A DNA stretch of 64,000 nucleotides from Vitis vinifera (lineage: Eukaryota > Streptophyta > Magnoliopsida > Vitales > Vitaceae), in assembly GCF_030704535.1 (NCBI RefSeq), contig NC_081815.1, positions 2,557,001 to 2,621,000 of the forward strand, in the 5' to 3' direction. This document shows, in pieces, positions 51,425 to 64,000 of the stretch (positions within the stretch are counted from its first letter, which is position 1; the number at the start of each line of letters is the position of its first letter). Made by a program: the position numbers and the translations under genes. A model generated the notes under the pieces. It made no database searches. It worked only from the letters and a program-made list of their open reading frames with translations, and was not told the origin of the DNA.

Positions 51425-54400
51425 ATGTGAAACGTCGAGAATTATAGTCATGTCTCCACTTTCTATCATAGCGCGTGCCAGTCATCTCCCCTTCAAAGCT
51501 CCGTCGGTTTTACTTTTACACCCTTTAATTCCTTTGGATTACGGATTGACTGAAAAAGTAATTAAACAATAATTTATTAAGCTCCAAAATTATTATTTAT
51601 TAATTCTATTTTTCATTTTCAAATTTTACTCAAATTCTTGATGAAAAGGAAAAATATTATGAAGAAAAATATTTTAAAATAATTTTTTTAATATTCAAAA
51701 TATAAGAGAAAATCAAATACATTTAAAATTAATCAAAAGATTAAATACTTTAAATTAGTTGCTTTTACAATTAATTCAAAATATAAAAGTCACGTGAATT
51801 TCTCTGCAACACATGCCTACAGAGATTTCCAAAAACGACATAATTTTCTTGCCAAAAATATAAAAACATAATTTTCTTAATAGATCTTTCTTATATAATC
51901 TATATATTTATTAAATATAATAAATATAAATATTTAAAAAAATATACATATATTATTATTTATTTGGTATCATTAAATACATTTAAATTAAAATATATCA
52001 TAATTTTAATATTAAATATATTTTAAAATTAGACATATTATCACAATAATATTATAAAATAATTTATAATATAACTTAATAATAAATGTATATTTATAAA
52101 ATTTATATTTTTTATCCATATAGAATATATATATATATATATATATATATTTGACTTTTTATATAATATTTTAGAATTTTTTAAATATTTTATCTGATTT
52201 TTTTTTATCAAAATATCCAATATATTTCTAGAGATAAAAATATCATATATCTATTCCTGATATTTTTACCTCTAGAAAAGCACAGTTATATACGGCCAAG
52301 GACACGTGGACATCGCCTCCTTTAGCGTGAGTAAAGTGCTCCACACGTGCTGTCAGTTGCGAGTATCTGATACTTCCATGGACAATATTTCAGGGGGCTA
52401 TTTTACTTTGAAATGCAAGTTCGTGGATGTTACTAGAAAGTCCCTGGAAGAGAATTAAATTCCCTAAGTTTACCCTGACCTGCAATGATTAAAGATAATT
52501 TCGGTCCCTCATTACCAAAAATGCCCTTTGCCGTGGCCACTAAGGTAATGAGAGATGAAATGAATCTCAACCGTCCATCTGAGGGAGTCCATTAAAGAGA
52601 CTATGGACCCCTAACAACAATATGAAAGCTACTCACCACTAGCAGCCCACCTCCCCTTCTCTCCTTGCCTTTTGATTTCTTAGGGTTTTGTTTTGTCGGC
52701 TCAACCTCAAATCTACTTGTTTTAAACATCAAATATAATAATAATTTTAAAGATATGATTTAATAATTATTTTCACAAAAATTAAGATTTTTTATTTAGG
52801 ATACAATTCGAATAAGTAAAATAAATATTCATCAATAAAAACAAAATTATTAATTAATGTATACAAATTCCAAATGTTACAAGTTTAAATTTTTTTTTAA
52901 AATTAGTAATTTATTATGATACTAAGTTTGGATTTGACAGAAGTTATGAGTTCGAACCATCCCCGTAAATGCTCGTGATACGTTCTTGTTAAAAGGGAAG
53001 AAGGAGAAGAAGTGGGGTGAGAATGTCATGGTCGATGTTGCTTGGCCATTGAAGGGGAGAGGAGACGAGCCAGCTTAACAAGGCTGGCATCAATGAATGC
53101 GTTGGAGGTCCACACACTCCATGTCACGTCCTACATGCCTTCTTCGTCATCCTCTTCGTCTTCACCCTCCATTCTCACTTTCTACTACACTCTATTCCTA
53201 ATACTATTGATTTAATTCCAAAAATTGCAAGACTTTTTTTTTTTTTTTCCATAATTTTTAAAATTTATTCTCACAAAACACAAGCTGGGTTTTTATTTCT
53301 TTTATTTTTAAATTTTTTTTTTTTGATTCAGTAACATTAATTCTACATTTTGTTCACATTTTTAACGATATCAAAATATCTAGCTTTTATTAAAAGGAAA
53401 AAGACAAAAAAACATACTTCAAATAAATTTTGTTCAAACAAACCGTACAATTTTTTTGACCCAAATAAATGGCCATCAATTTAAGTTGGGCTTCCGTCCA
53501 AAATTGAAATTGATTTAAGTTTTGGTCAAATTTTAAATTTTTGAGCTTCTTGCTAAAGCAACAACCTGTTCCGCGAGAGAAGATTAATTTTGATCTTTTG
53601 TAATAATAATAATAATAAGAAAAAAAAAAACAATCTCTTATCTAAAAATAATTATAAAAGTGTTTTTACAAAAATTATATATATTTTTTAATTAGAAATT
53701 TATATATTTTAAAATTATTTAATTTGTATATAAAATAATTATATTATTCTAAAACTTTTTTTTAAAAAAAAATTATTTCCTTCTACTAGTTTTCTTTTTT
53801 TAGTTTATTTTCCTTACATTTTTTCTCAAATTTTTTAAAAATCAAATATAGTCTTACAATTACAAATATACTAATCGAAAATGACGTGTTGATAATAATT
53901 GCTCAACCTTTATATTGAATTGAAAAATAACCTAAAAGACCAATGAGATTGATATTAAAGGCAACAAATAATAATTCTCCGAAACCTTGATCATACTAAA
54001 TAAAAATATATCAAACCAAAGTTTTTCTCAATAACTTTCAAAGCCATTTATGTGAATCCTTAATAAATCAAGATATGAGATGGTTTGTGACATTCTTTAT
54101 TTGGACCAAAACTCATGCAATTTAATAGTAGTTGTCAAAATAGCTACGGAATTCCAAATCAATTTTGAGCTACAACTTTAGTACAACTTTCTTAATAAAA
54201 ATAAAAATGTTGATATGATTGAGTAAACCATAAATGCATGAATTTAGGTGCACATTCAATAATGTTTGGAAAATTTCACTTATTAGTGTATCATTTGGAT
54301 ACATTTTTTTGTTTCATATTTTTAAAAATAGAAAATAGTAATAACGTGTATAAAAAGTACATACTTATGTCAATTTTTAAAAAATAAATTATGATAGTAA

Positions 54401-57400
54401 AATATTTTAATACCTCTTGTTTTTTTAATCGGATTTTGAAAATCATTATGTTTTTTAAGAAAAGTCTTAAAAAGCTCCTATAAAATTAAAACTAGTTTTT
54501 CTAGTTTTAAACATAAAAAATAAGAAATGTATCCAAGATACGTATAGTGTCTATTTGAATGCATTTTTTTTTAACAATAATAAATTTTATATAAAATATT
54601 AGAACTTTTATGAAAAATAATGATTTTAAAGATTATTTAAACATTTAAGGTATCAAATGTTGGATTATGAAGTTAAATAAGTTTTGTCGCTTTATTTGGG
54701 ATGTCGGGGTCTAGAGAGGTGTTTTTTGAAAGTTTCACAATTGGAATCTTTCTTTTCTTTTAATAGGTGGATTAGTAAGTATTGGTGTATTTCATATATA
54801 TTAATGGCCAAATCATGTCTTTTTTTTTTTTCGTAATTTGGTTAATATAAAAATTTAAAATTTTTTAAAAAGGATTTATTTAATATACCATTTTTTCCAA
54901 TTTTAAAAAATAACTATATAATATATTTTGTTATTTTCTTTATTTTCTTTATTTCCCCAATTGGTTGGCATGTATTTTATATATTAACCAATTTGGGGGT
55001 CCATGAGATTATAATATGTGCATATGAAGCAAAACTTAAAGCCAAATGGGGTTGTGAAAATGATGGGGCGACGCCTCTGAGCCAGGTGGAAGTTCACAAG
55101 CTAAAATAAATAGAAAGAAAAAAAAAATCCAAATTCATAGGTATTCAATGGCTTCTAGAAGGGATATATATCTAATGAATTGTGGAGATGGCTGATTCAC
55201 CACTTTGCTTCCCACTTAGCCATTCCTCTTTCTTTTTCTTTCCCCCCTCATGCTCTTTTGGGGTACCTTTCTTAGTTGGGACATAACCCTTAAAAAGGTT
55301 TAACAAGTGGTAGAACCCAAGACCAAAGGGTCCTACTCCCACCTTTCAATTAGGGTACCCTTGACTTTGAGGTAATTGGCTCAAACTTTTGATGGGTTTA
55401 CCTCTCCATATGAGTAACTTTATTCATTCAATAAGACCTCACTATTTTAATTGTCAAAAATTGATTTTTGGTCCAAATGATTGAGATCAAATGGCTAAAA
55501 GCTTAATTTCTTTTTGGGTATGCCCTAAAATAAAAGAAGAAAAATTCAAAATTGGGTCTTTATCTTGGGATAAGGATAAAAATTAGAAAAGGTAGTAAAC
55601 CAATGAAGTAAGAGACAATGGAATTGCCCTCTTTGATTTGAAGAGAATCCATTTCCCTAACAAAAGCAAACTACAAGGGAAAAGTATTTAAAGTAAAGGC
55701 ATCAACATCAATGGGGCACTTTGATGTGTACACATATGTCTAATAATTCATGTGGAAGGCTTGCTTTTTTGTCTCTGCTTTTTAAGTATAAGAAAAAAGT
55801 GTGCTTTATTCAAATACGGCCCTTCATGTTTTGGGTTTGGTATGAAGTCCTTTATGGTGTGGGAGTCTCCAAGGTTTTGTATATGCTAGTAATTAATATA
55901 TATGGTTTCCTTTAGGAAATTTCATAGCCTTCTTTTGCTTAATTTTTAAATTATAATATTAAAATTTTTAAATGTTTATTAGATATTAAATAGTTTTTTT
56001 ATATAAATTAAAATAGATTATTTTTTCAATAAATAATTTTTTTTATGAAAATGGTGATTTTATTTTTTCCAAACAATAAGTTAAATAGATATAAAAACTC
56101 TTATTAAATTGAAAAAAAATAGTTTATTAAAAGTCATGTTGGTAATGATACAAGTCATTGAAACAAAGAAATTTTACTATAGCTTAGACTTTCATGTGAT
56201 AAAAATATTCTATGAGTCAATTTGATAAGCAATCATGAAATTATTTTTCAATGATTACCCCCCATTTATTTGGAAACATGAATCATGAGATGGGATTTAT
56301 TAAGATTTTTTTTTTAATTTTCATGCCATGTAAGAAATTTGCATTGACTGAGAAAAAGAAAAAAGAAATATATGTATATATCAAATTTAAATATCTTGAT
56401 TATTTTATTAAAAGAATAATTAAAAACCCTCCATCATTTTCTTAGTTTTATTTTGACAAAAATACCCTTTTTATTTTATAAAAATAACATTTTATTTTCA
56501 AACCTATATATAAATACTTAAAATGATAAAGGATATTTATGTCAAAAGTTGATTACTTTTCAAATAAAAATATGAGAAAAATTAGATTCACAAATATAAT
56601 ATTATTTTATTTTTTTAATCAATTAATTCATTAAAAATTTTATTATGTTGACTTTTTTAGTTAAGAATTAAAATTAAAATCTTAATTTTTAAAAAGTAAT
56701 ATTGATATTATAAAAGTTTCATTAAATATATAAATTAAAATAATTTTTTTTAAATAATAATAATATTTTATATGTTTTTAACAAAATAGGCGAATAGATA
56801 GTAAAAATCGAGTCTTCGTATCTTATTTCTCCAAATTGTCTCCACCTTCACCAACACCACCACAACTTTAGTAAAGTACTTTCCACCGCATCTAAGATTT
56901 GAGCAATGAGATTTGGACATGGACTTAAAAAGCCAGAGAAACTTCATGGAAAATGAGGAACCCTAATTGTTACGCCGTCAACCTAGAAATTGATTGGAAA
57001 TTGAGACTAGAAAGAAAAAAATGAACAAGAAATTAATTAAAAAATGCAAGTTGATTGAAAGTGCTTTTGCTTTTGCTCTTGCTCTTTTCAAAGGGAAATT
57101 GCAATGAATGTAGAGATGAGACCAAGAAAGAACGACTCATCTCCATCCACACTCACCCACCTTAATTGATTTTTATTGACTCTTTGAAACAGCCCCCTTT
57201 ATCATTTATTTGAGATATTTGAGTTCTAAATTATTGGTGGTCCGCCAAAAAGACATGTAATTAGAGCTGTTATTTTCATGTCATTTTCCTTCTTCTCCAA
57301 AGTCTTTTCATTGCTAAAACCTCTCTTGTCATCATACAACAACTTCAATTACAATACTATCTGCCAACCCTTTAGCTTTCTAAGCCCTTATTTTGAATTT

Positions 57401-57507
57401 TAAAACTTGGAAGCAAATAAAAATTATAACATAAAGTTTTTTTCTGATACTATTGGTACTAGAAAATAAAAAAATAATAATTAAAATTAAAAATTCATGT
57501 ATTTTTA
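51425..57507. other. AT-rich gene-poor intergenic region
   Basis: No protein-coding similarity found. (AT)13 lies at 52125-52150. A less AT-rich island at 52260-52640 has two G-boxes (CACGTG at 52303-52308 and 52344-52349). A second island, 52960-53200, has a short hairpin GCCAGCTT..AAGGCTGGC. A decayed MITE end (AATCAAATATAGTC) is near 53842. Around 54290-54545 there are inverted words GGATACATTT/AAATGTATCC. The remainder is A/T runs. Confidence 0.5.
52125..52150. repeat. (AT)13 microsatellite
   Basis: Uninterrupted AT repeat in intergenic DNA. Confidence 0.9.
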
Positions 57508-57809
57508 GGCTATGTTTGGTTTCTAAAATGTTTTAGAGAAACTGAAAAAAAATAAAAATAAAAGAAAGAGGAAAAGTAAAGAAAAATAAAAATATATATT
57601 TAAATTTAATAAATTATTTTTATATATTTTTTAAATTATTTCATTTATTTATCTTTATTATAATAAAATTAAATAATTTTAAAATAGATAAAATTTTAAC
57701 TAATTTTAATTATATTTAATTTTCTTTTGTATTTTTTACAACAAAACTAAATATGCCAAAAAAAAATTTAATTTTTTTTTCTTAGCATTCTCTAGAACTA
57801 AACATAGTC
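57508..57809. mobile_element. Tourist-like MITE, intergenic copy
   Basis: A 302-bp element with inverted ends GGCTATGTTTGGTTTC and GAACTAAACATAGTC; flanks TTA and TTT. The interior is AT-rich and like the copies in the RDR intron. Confidence 0.65.
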
Positions 57810-58583
57810 TTTTAAATGTTCAAGTAACATAAAAAATTATTATTGTTTAACATGTCATAGTCATTAATCATCTACCTTGCGTACACTACAAAAAAATACA
57901 TCAGTGGGACATGATAAAGTGGTATTGTCTTTTTTTAATTAATTAATGGAAAATGACAATAACATGGTGCTTTTTTTTTTTTTTTTCTGAGTTTCTGAAC
58001 TTTTTTTCCCTATATCTTGATATTCAAAACAATTTGAAGTGTTTGAGCTCCTCACTTAGGATAGCAATTAAAAGTGGATTGAATTTCCATTATTGAAACT
58101 CTTAAGGCTAAGTTTGACACCTCAAATCTCATATTTAGATAAGATCGTATGTTTCAATCATTTGTGTTGAGTTTCCTATGAGAGAAGGTCTTTACAAGAC
58201 AGAAAGGTGGTGTTGGAGAGTGCCTTGAATTCTAATTTTTCTTTTTTGTAAAGAATGTTGTATAAAAAATTTTCTACATTAATATTGGTATGTTATTTTA
58301 ATATTTTTTTATATAAAAAAAATTAGAAGATATTTTAGAGTCTAATAGTAGTATCCACTTTTCTCATATTTGTAATATTTTCAGTGAAATAATGAAATGA
58401 TTTTCAAAAAAGCAAAGCTAGAAAAGATCACGATGGTAAGGGTTATAGAGATTTTTTATTTAACCAGTAGCATGATTGTCTAAACTGTGTTAAATTATGT
58501 TGAATGTTTTATCTTTGTATTCTTACACTAACGTGTTAACATCAATAAAGTTTCTACATTCATAACAAGTGGTAGGAGAATTC

Positions 58584-59247
58584 TGTTGAAAGAATAAAAA
58601 ATAAAACATACAAGAAAGTGATAAATAGAATTTTAATTGCAAGTATTGTTAATTGAATAATATCTCAAATTCCTAAGCAAAATATAATATATAGAGATGT
58701 GAACAAGAATTAAAGATATTAGTAGAGCAAAGGCTCAAAGAAATAAAAAACATGAGTTATTTCAAGGATTAACAATATTATCTATTTTTCTAATCTCGAT
58801 AATAATTTCTATGTAGGTTTAGTTGATCAAATCTAATAGAGGAAGTTAATATATTATCTTCAAATCACTAATATGTTTTCTTTTGTAAATAACGGTAAAT
58901 TAGTTATATTCTAGGTTACAATTTTAGGTCATTAGGAAAAGCTTCTGATTCATCTTCTTTGTACATACATATATATATATATATATATTTTCATAATCAA
59001 AGGAAAAATATACAATAATTTATCAATCTGATTCATCTTCAACATGGTGTCAAAGCATTCAAGTTTCTTGTCCTAAAAACGCTAGCCACCACTTAATCTT
59101 CCTTCTTGCCTCTTTCTATTTGACAAAGTCGTCTAATGCTTCTTCTCACCCTCATATAGTCATATTCTCATGGCCACTCAAGACACTACCATTTCTACCA
59201 CTTCTACTCTCAGTATTTACAACACTCATCGAAACAAATTATTTACA
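58584..59247 (+). mobile_element. Copia-type retrotransposon 5' end (LTR, PBS, start of gag)
   Basis: A 461-bp LTR, 58584-59044, has perfect 7-bp inverted ends TGTTGAA/TTCAACA. It is followed at once by TGGTGTCAAAGC (59045-59056), two bases off the TGGTATCAGAGC primer-binding site used by plant Copia elements (initiator Met tRNA). ATGGCCACTCAAGACACTAC at 59170 starts a Ser/Thr-rich frame like the beginning of gag, which soon decays. No pol and no 3' LTR in direct orientation were found. The LTR holds a (TA)n run at 58967-58988. Confidence 0.75.
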
Positions 59248-59330
59248 TTAGGAAACAAATTAGTGATTAGAAGAAAATATATTAACTTCCTTTATTAAAA
59301 TCATATTAAAACTTAATGTATGATAAATTA
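59248..59330 (-). repeat. Inverted fragment of the neighbouring LTR
   Basis: ATATATTAACTTCCTTTATT and its surroundings match, on the opposite strand, the LTR stretch 58808-58872 (roughly three-quarters identical by eye). It directly follows the broken gag region. Confidence 0.5.
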
Positions 59331-62225
59331 TTTTATCTTTGTACTATTGCAATATATGTTAGCATAATAAGTAATAAGGATTAAAGGAAAAAAAATGGAT
59401 TGAATTAATAGGTAATAAATCATTTTCTTGAATTCCACAATTAATGTGGTGGCTATTCACCACTACATTTACAACATCTTTGTCTTTCAATCCGAATCAA
59501 ACAAACTCATTGCCATTTTTGTCAAGCCCATTGGACTTTTTGGGCCTTGCCCTTGACTTAGCATGTTGTCTTAAAAATTATTCATTTTCAATAATATAAT
59601 GAGAATTAAATCACTTATGAAAATAAAATAAACATTACATATATCAATGAATGTTAGTTATGGATCAGCATCTTAAGCGTGGTGGGTTGAATAGATGCCT
59701 TTTAACAATTTCAAAGAGTGGACCCAACATATAGAAATTTTTTTCTCAAACTTTCAATGAATATTCAAGCCATATGGAAATGAAATCAACACTTGCTTAT
59801 TATGGGAAGGAAGGACTTATTCATAAAGATGAAATTCATGGGAAGATTACAAAGATAAAAACTCAATGATATATTGTGAAAAATCTTTAAAGAGATTTTT
59901 TTTTTAAAAAAAATACAAGTCAGTTATAATCGTAAAATTCGCTATAAAGAAAATATTGAGCATAAGGTTTTCCTTAATCTAGGTTCTTCGATCATTCCTT
60001 AATGGTTTGTTTAGTGCCTTAGGAAACTTGGCTTCCCACCATCATCATGTGTATTCACTTTCAAATCTTTCTAAATGTGTAATGAATTAACACAAATAGT
60101 GAACTAACAAAAAGAGAGAACATTCAAATATACCAATCATGCTCTAATATAAATGGAATATCCTTATAAACATATATAAGAAAAATATTCAACATAGGCA
60201 TTCTCTCTCTAACCCCCACCATAAGAATTAGATAAGAAGTAATGAGTAAAAAATATACCAAAACAACCTTTTAGAAGTATGAAAGAACCAAAAATAGAAA
60301 GAGATTGCAAGGAAAAATATCATATGTAAGCTTCAATACTAATAACAAAAATGCTAAGAAACAAACACCAACACTAGAAACTACCTCTAAGGACACTCAA
60401 GCTAAAGCAAGGCTCAAAATAGGAAAAATATTTAAAGTTATAATTTATAGAATTAGAGAAGGTCCAAAATATTTGAATGCTAGAAGACCTAAACCAAAGA
60501 ACTCAGGCACCAATGGAAGAAAGATGAGAGAGAGGTCTTCTAGTGGTTGGAAAAGATAGGAGATGAATGGATTACAAATGAACTTTGAAGATGATGATTG
60601 AAGAAGATTTTGAGATATCGAAGATGATGATCAAAGGAGGCATGACATAGCAATGGAGAGCAATGTGAAAAGACCAAATGATATGAATGAAATAAGCCAT
60701 ACTTGAAAGAAATTTTGGTTGCGATGTCTACATAGACTTTCATTTGCACTCACATGATTGAAAAATGTCATATACATTCTCTCAGAGTTTCTCTTTCATT
60801 CATTTTAATATTGAAGATTGAGTTCATATCTCGTCTTTAGCGACAAGAATGCAAATACTAGGAGATGAATAAAGTGTAGAGTTCTAACAAAGTTGAAATG
60901 GATCCTTTTGGGGGATTATGAAAGCAAACTAATATAGGTCCCTTACGAACTTAAAGAAAAAACTTCGCACATCAAAGGGCCATGTCGCTACACCAGTGTC
61001 ATCGATTAACCATAAAGCATAAATGTGATCCATTGGGTCCCTAAAGCTATCATAAGCTTAAAATTTGGGGAGAGCAAACCTTGTTAGTACATTAGGATCT
61101 AAAATTTGGGAAGAAAACGAGAAGTTTAATAATCCCTAAACTATCCTACAAACCAGGTGATGAGAAGTCTTTCCTTAAATAGAGTATACTCTAAACTTCA
61201 ATTCATTAAGTTACATTTCTAGAGTGTCTTGTTCTTTAAGGAACAAAGTTATCCTGTTTCAAAATCACTTATCTTTCGTCGAGGAAGGAAAAAAGTCAAT
61301 CCACGTAGAGATCACAACATTATTGGTATTAGGTAAGGGAATGAGATTGTAGCACGTAAAATTGATTTCATATCATCCTAAGTCAAGATTTCATTGAATA
61401 AGCACACATGAAATTCTTATTTGATGAGGATAGGGGCTACCTCAAGGAATGGTCAAATAGGTTGTTAGTTTCTTTATTGGGCTAAGTTGCCAAGTTGACT
61501 TCCGTTCACTAAATTGGAATATATCGTTGTGAACGGAGTGAATATGAAATTGTTGGACATCAACATTAAACACAACATTGGTATGATCGGTGATTCTTTA
61601 CTTCTTTTTTCTCTTCATTCTCCCATGATCTATGACTACCTTTATTGTTTAAACTACAAACTCTAGACAACTCTCTCTAGTTAGTCTTAATATTCTTTAT
61701 CATTTATCGTTGAATATGTTCTATACTGGTAATAATAAATTAACAATAGTTACATTTGTCTTAACATAGTCATAGTTGTTGGATATTAGTTACAGTTATT
61801 GATAATAATCACAATTGTTTAATAATAATATCTATGAACAATAATATAAACTTATACTAATTAAATTAGAAAAAAAATTCTAAGTTAATGTGAAAAATTT
61901 TCAATTAGGTAAAAAAAATATTTTTAGAAATTATTTGGAAATTGTTAATGAAAATAATTTTTTAAATTAAAAAGATATGCTTGACAAACTTTTAATTCAA
62001 AATAATTTTTTAAGAATTTGTTCTTAAAATATATTGTTTTTCAAATATGAAATATAATAGAAAATATAAAAACCTTCATAAATAAATTGTTTTCAATATT
62101 TAGATTCTTAGATAAAAATTTATACTTACAAAACTATTTCAAAACACTAACCTCTAAAATTATTTTTTTAGAACTATTTAAATTTAAAATTTGGTATCTC
62201 AACTAACCCCAATTTATTGCTAAGG
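59331..62225. other. Intergenic, probably old repeat sequence
   Basis: The 60.2-61.6 kb stretch is less AT-rich, with broken open frames (e.g. 60305-60559) and no domain I recognise; it may be a worn retroelement. No gene is supported. Confidence 0.4.
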
Positions 62226-63242
62226 TGTGGACCCCGTATTTCGGCTCATGCGTTTCCCACTCGATGGCGAGCTCGATTTTTATTTGAAAATTATTTTTAT
62301 TTTATTTTTTTTTAAATGACTTGAAGTCGCCATTTATTTTTGTTTTATTTTTAAAAGGGTAAACAAAATAAGAAAGAAAACCCTAAGTGTGACTCCTTAT
62401 TTGGAAAAGGTGATTTGTGAAAAACCGATTCAGGTTCGGGGGTCAGGTTACTTATCGGGAAGGTACGGTAAAGACCGTAGCACCCTTCTAAGTCCCTAGA
62501 AACGGATCTCTACTGATAAAATGAAGCTAATGTGACAATCAATGGATGCTCAAATCGTTCATGCACATGTGAGAACCAGTACATGCATAAAGAATGAAAA
62601 AAGTGGAAATAAATGCGTACTTGAGCAACGAGCCACTATGCGCTATTAAGAGAGGAAGGTAGTGCACAATAACGATCACAAGATATGTCTGTGTCACCCT
62701 CTTTCAAGACGATTCCTCTGTGTCTTTCCTCAAACAGCTCTCAATATCTCTCTCTAACCAGCTGAAAATATCCCTCCACTGCTCATTTACCCTCTCAAAG
62801 ACCTCTGCTCCAGACTATGACTCCTTCCTTACCCTCAAACTCCTTCATCTCACAAAAATAACCCCCAGCAAAACTTGCCTCCGGCAGCTTACTCATTTCT
62901 TCTAAAAAAAACTCTCTCAAAACTCCCACCTCATCTTGCTCTTTCTCCTCCAGCCCCCGGAAATCCTCTCAAAAATATCTCTCCCCCCAAAACCAGCTAC
63001 TCCCACCCCAAAAGCACCATCTGAAAAGCACCTCCCCTTCCCCAGAAGACGCTCCCCTCTAACAGAAAAAAAAAAAAAAGCCCTCTGAATATTCTCCAAT
63101 AGGTGTCTCCACTCTAATGGCTCCTCAAAAAGCACTATCTGATTCCATAACAACCAACTAAAAGACGCCATGTGGTCTCCTGGGGCTGCGACACTTGGCA
63201 AAACAAGGTGCATGAAATCGAGCCCCAAAATGGGGGTCTACA
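62226..63242. mobile_element. Solo LTR, about 1.0 kb
   Basis: It starts TGTGGACCCCGTATTT and ends AAAATGGGGGTCTACA, so the ends form an imperfect inverted repeat with TG..CA. Flanks TAAGG (62221-62225) and AAAGG (63243-63247) match at four of five bases, fitting a 5-bp target duplication. No internal domain, primer site or polyprotein. GC content is higher than in the surroundings. Superfamily not determined from sequence. Confidence 0.78.
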
Positions 63243-63245
63243 AAA

Positions 63246-63850
63246 GGACAATTGTGTTTTGGGGCCAACTGGACCCAAAAATTAAGCTTTGGTCCATAAG
63301 AGTTACATAATTGATGAGGAGGATATAAAATATGAAGAGAGCAATATATCTTTCAAAACCATATTCTACCACAATGTTTGACAAACTTTTTTTTTTTGTC
63401 TTAAATTTTTTTTTAATAATTATTATGAAAATTTATTATTTTTAGAAAACTAATTTTTAAAAAAAAAAATATTCTAAAAATATATCATTTAAAAAAAATA
63501 AATTTGACATATTTTTAGTTATTTTTTATATACACAATTTTAAAAATACATATTTTCCAAGATGTTTGATTTTTAAATAATAATAATAATTTATTTTTAT
63601 TTTTTTGGAAAATGGTGTATTTTTTTCCAAATCACTAAATTATATTGAGGTTTACAAAAGGAATAAAATTTAAATTAATGTTTTTCATTATTTTTTTTTT
63701 TCATAGTCCACAAATGTCATTTTTGAAAAGATAAAAAATTTATATTCTTCTTCTTAATTTTCACACTTTGATCTTCGACTTAAATGTTGTATTTAAACGG
63801 AGTAAAGCTTAATTTTTGGGCCTAACGGTCCAAAACACAATTCTACCTTT
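63246..63850. mobile_element. Foldback/MITE-like element with about 36-bp inverted ends
   Basis: AATTGTGTTTTGG, a short variable part, then CCCAAAAATTAAGCTTT at 63251-63286 recurs inverted at about 63807-63842. Pairing extends outward through AAGG/CCTT with a small gap. The roughly 520-bp interior is AT-rich and non-coding. Its left edge coincides with the target duplication of the solo LTR. Confidence 0.7.
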
Positions 63851-64000
63851 TTTGCCCTAACCCCAAATTTGATTTTCTCCCTTCCCTCTCTTTCTCACCT
63901 GCTCCTAACCACCTCCATTTTCTCCGGGGACTCCTGTTCACTCCGGCGAGTTGAAAGTACACATCTCTCTATCTTTCTCTAACCCTCCCTCTTCAAAATG
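63851..64000 (+). promoter_or_regulatory. Possible leader of a gene beyond the window
   Basis: The last 150 bases leave the AT-rich pattern and become CT-rich (CTCCCTTCCCTCTCTTTCTC), as many plant 5' UTRs are. The window ends in AAAATG at 63995-64000, which could be a start codon. This is inference only. Confidence 0.3.

Noticed and set aside
52945..52970. GAGTTCGAACCATCC, like the B box of a tRNA gene
   Set aside because: There is no matching A box, acceptor stem or anticodon arm nearby. Possibly a SINE relic or chance.
62917..63228. 103-codon minus-strand open frame
   Set aside because: It lies wholly inside the solo LTR and resembles no protein I know; LTR sequence explains it.

Overview
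The window is plant nuclear DNA, almost certainly grapevine (Vitis). The intron-exon genes, the AT-rich intergenic DNA full of small transposons, and the spliced malic enzyme (591 aa, the known length of grape cytosolic NADP-malic enzyme) all point that way. No bacterial, viral or organellar block is present. I rebuilt the gene models by hand from splice sites. The malic enzyme, RNA polymerase and golgin models each close into one frame (1776, 2865 and 2139 nt of coding sequence).

Layout. (1) 45-4321, plus strand: the 3' end of a 2-oxoglutarate/Fe(II) dioxygenase gene whose start lies outside the window. (2) 5927-10556, minus: a complete 19-exon cytosolic NADP-malic enzyme gene, convergent with gene 1. 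(3) 13176-30389, minus: a 17-kb, 19-exon gene for an RNA-dependent RNA polymerase of the RDR3/4/5 (gamma) class, with the diagnostic DFDGD catalytic motif. Its introns carry many transposons: an Ac-like hAT, two Tourist-like MITEs, a solo LTR, LINE pieces and a recent 403-bp tandem duplication. (4) 31599-45986, minus: a 21-exon gene for the tail-anchored Golgi coiled-coil protein golgin candidate 1 (golgin-84 type), with one apparent GC-AG intron and more LINE and MITE pieces. (5) 50606-51211, minus: an intronless 201-aa DUF761 protein of the ACRE146 type with a (GA)17 leader.

From about 51.4 kb to the end I see no gene. This AT-rich stretch holds a decayed Copia end (LTR, primer-binding site, start of gag), a complete solo LTR, a foldback element beside it, and at the last bases a CT-rich stretch that could be the leader of the next gene.

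The genes look like unrelated neighbours (metabolism, small-RNA pathway, Golgi tethering, stress-responsive small protein). They are not a pathway cluster. I found no previously undescribed biological system. The more distinctive content is the transposon structure inside the RDR and golgin introns, the GC-AG intron, and the gamma-class RDR itself.
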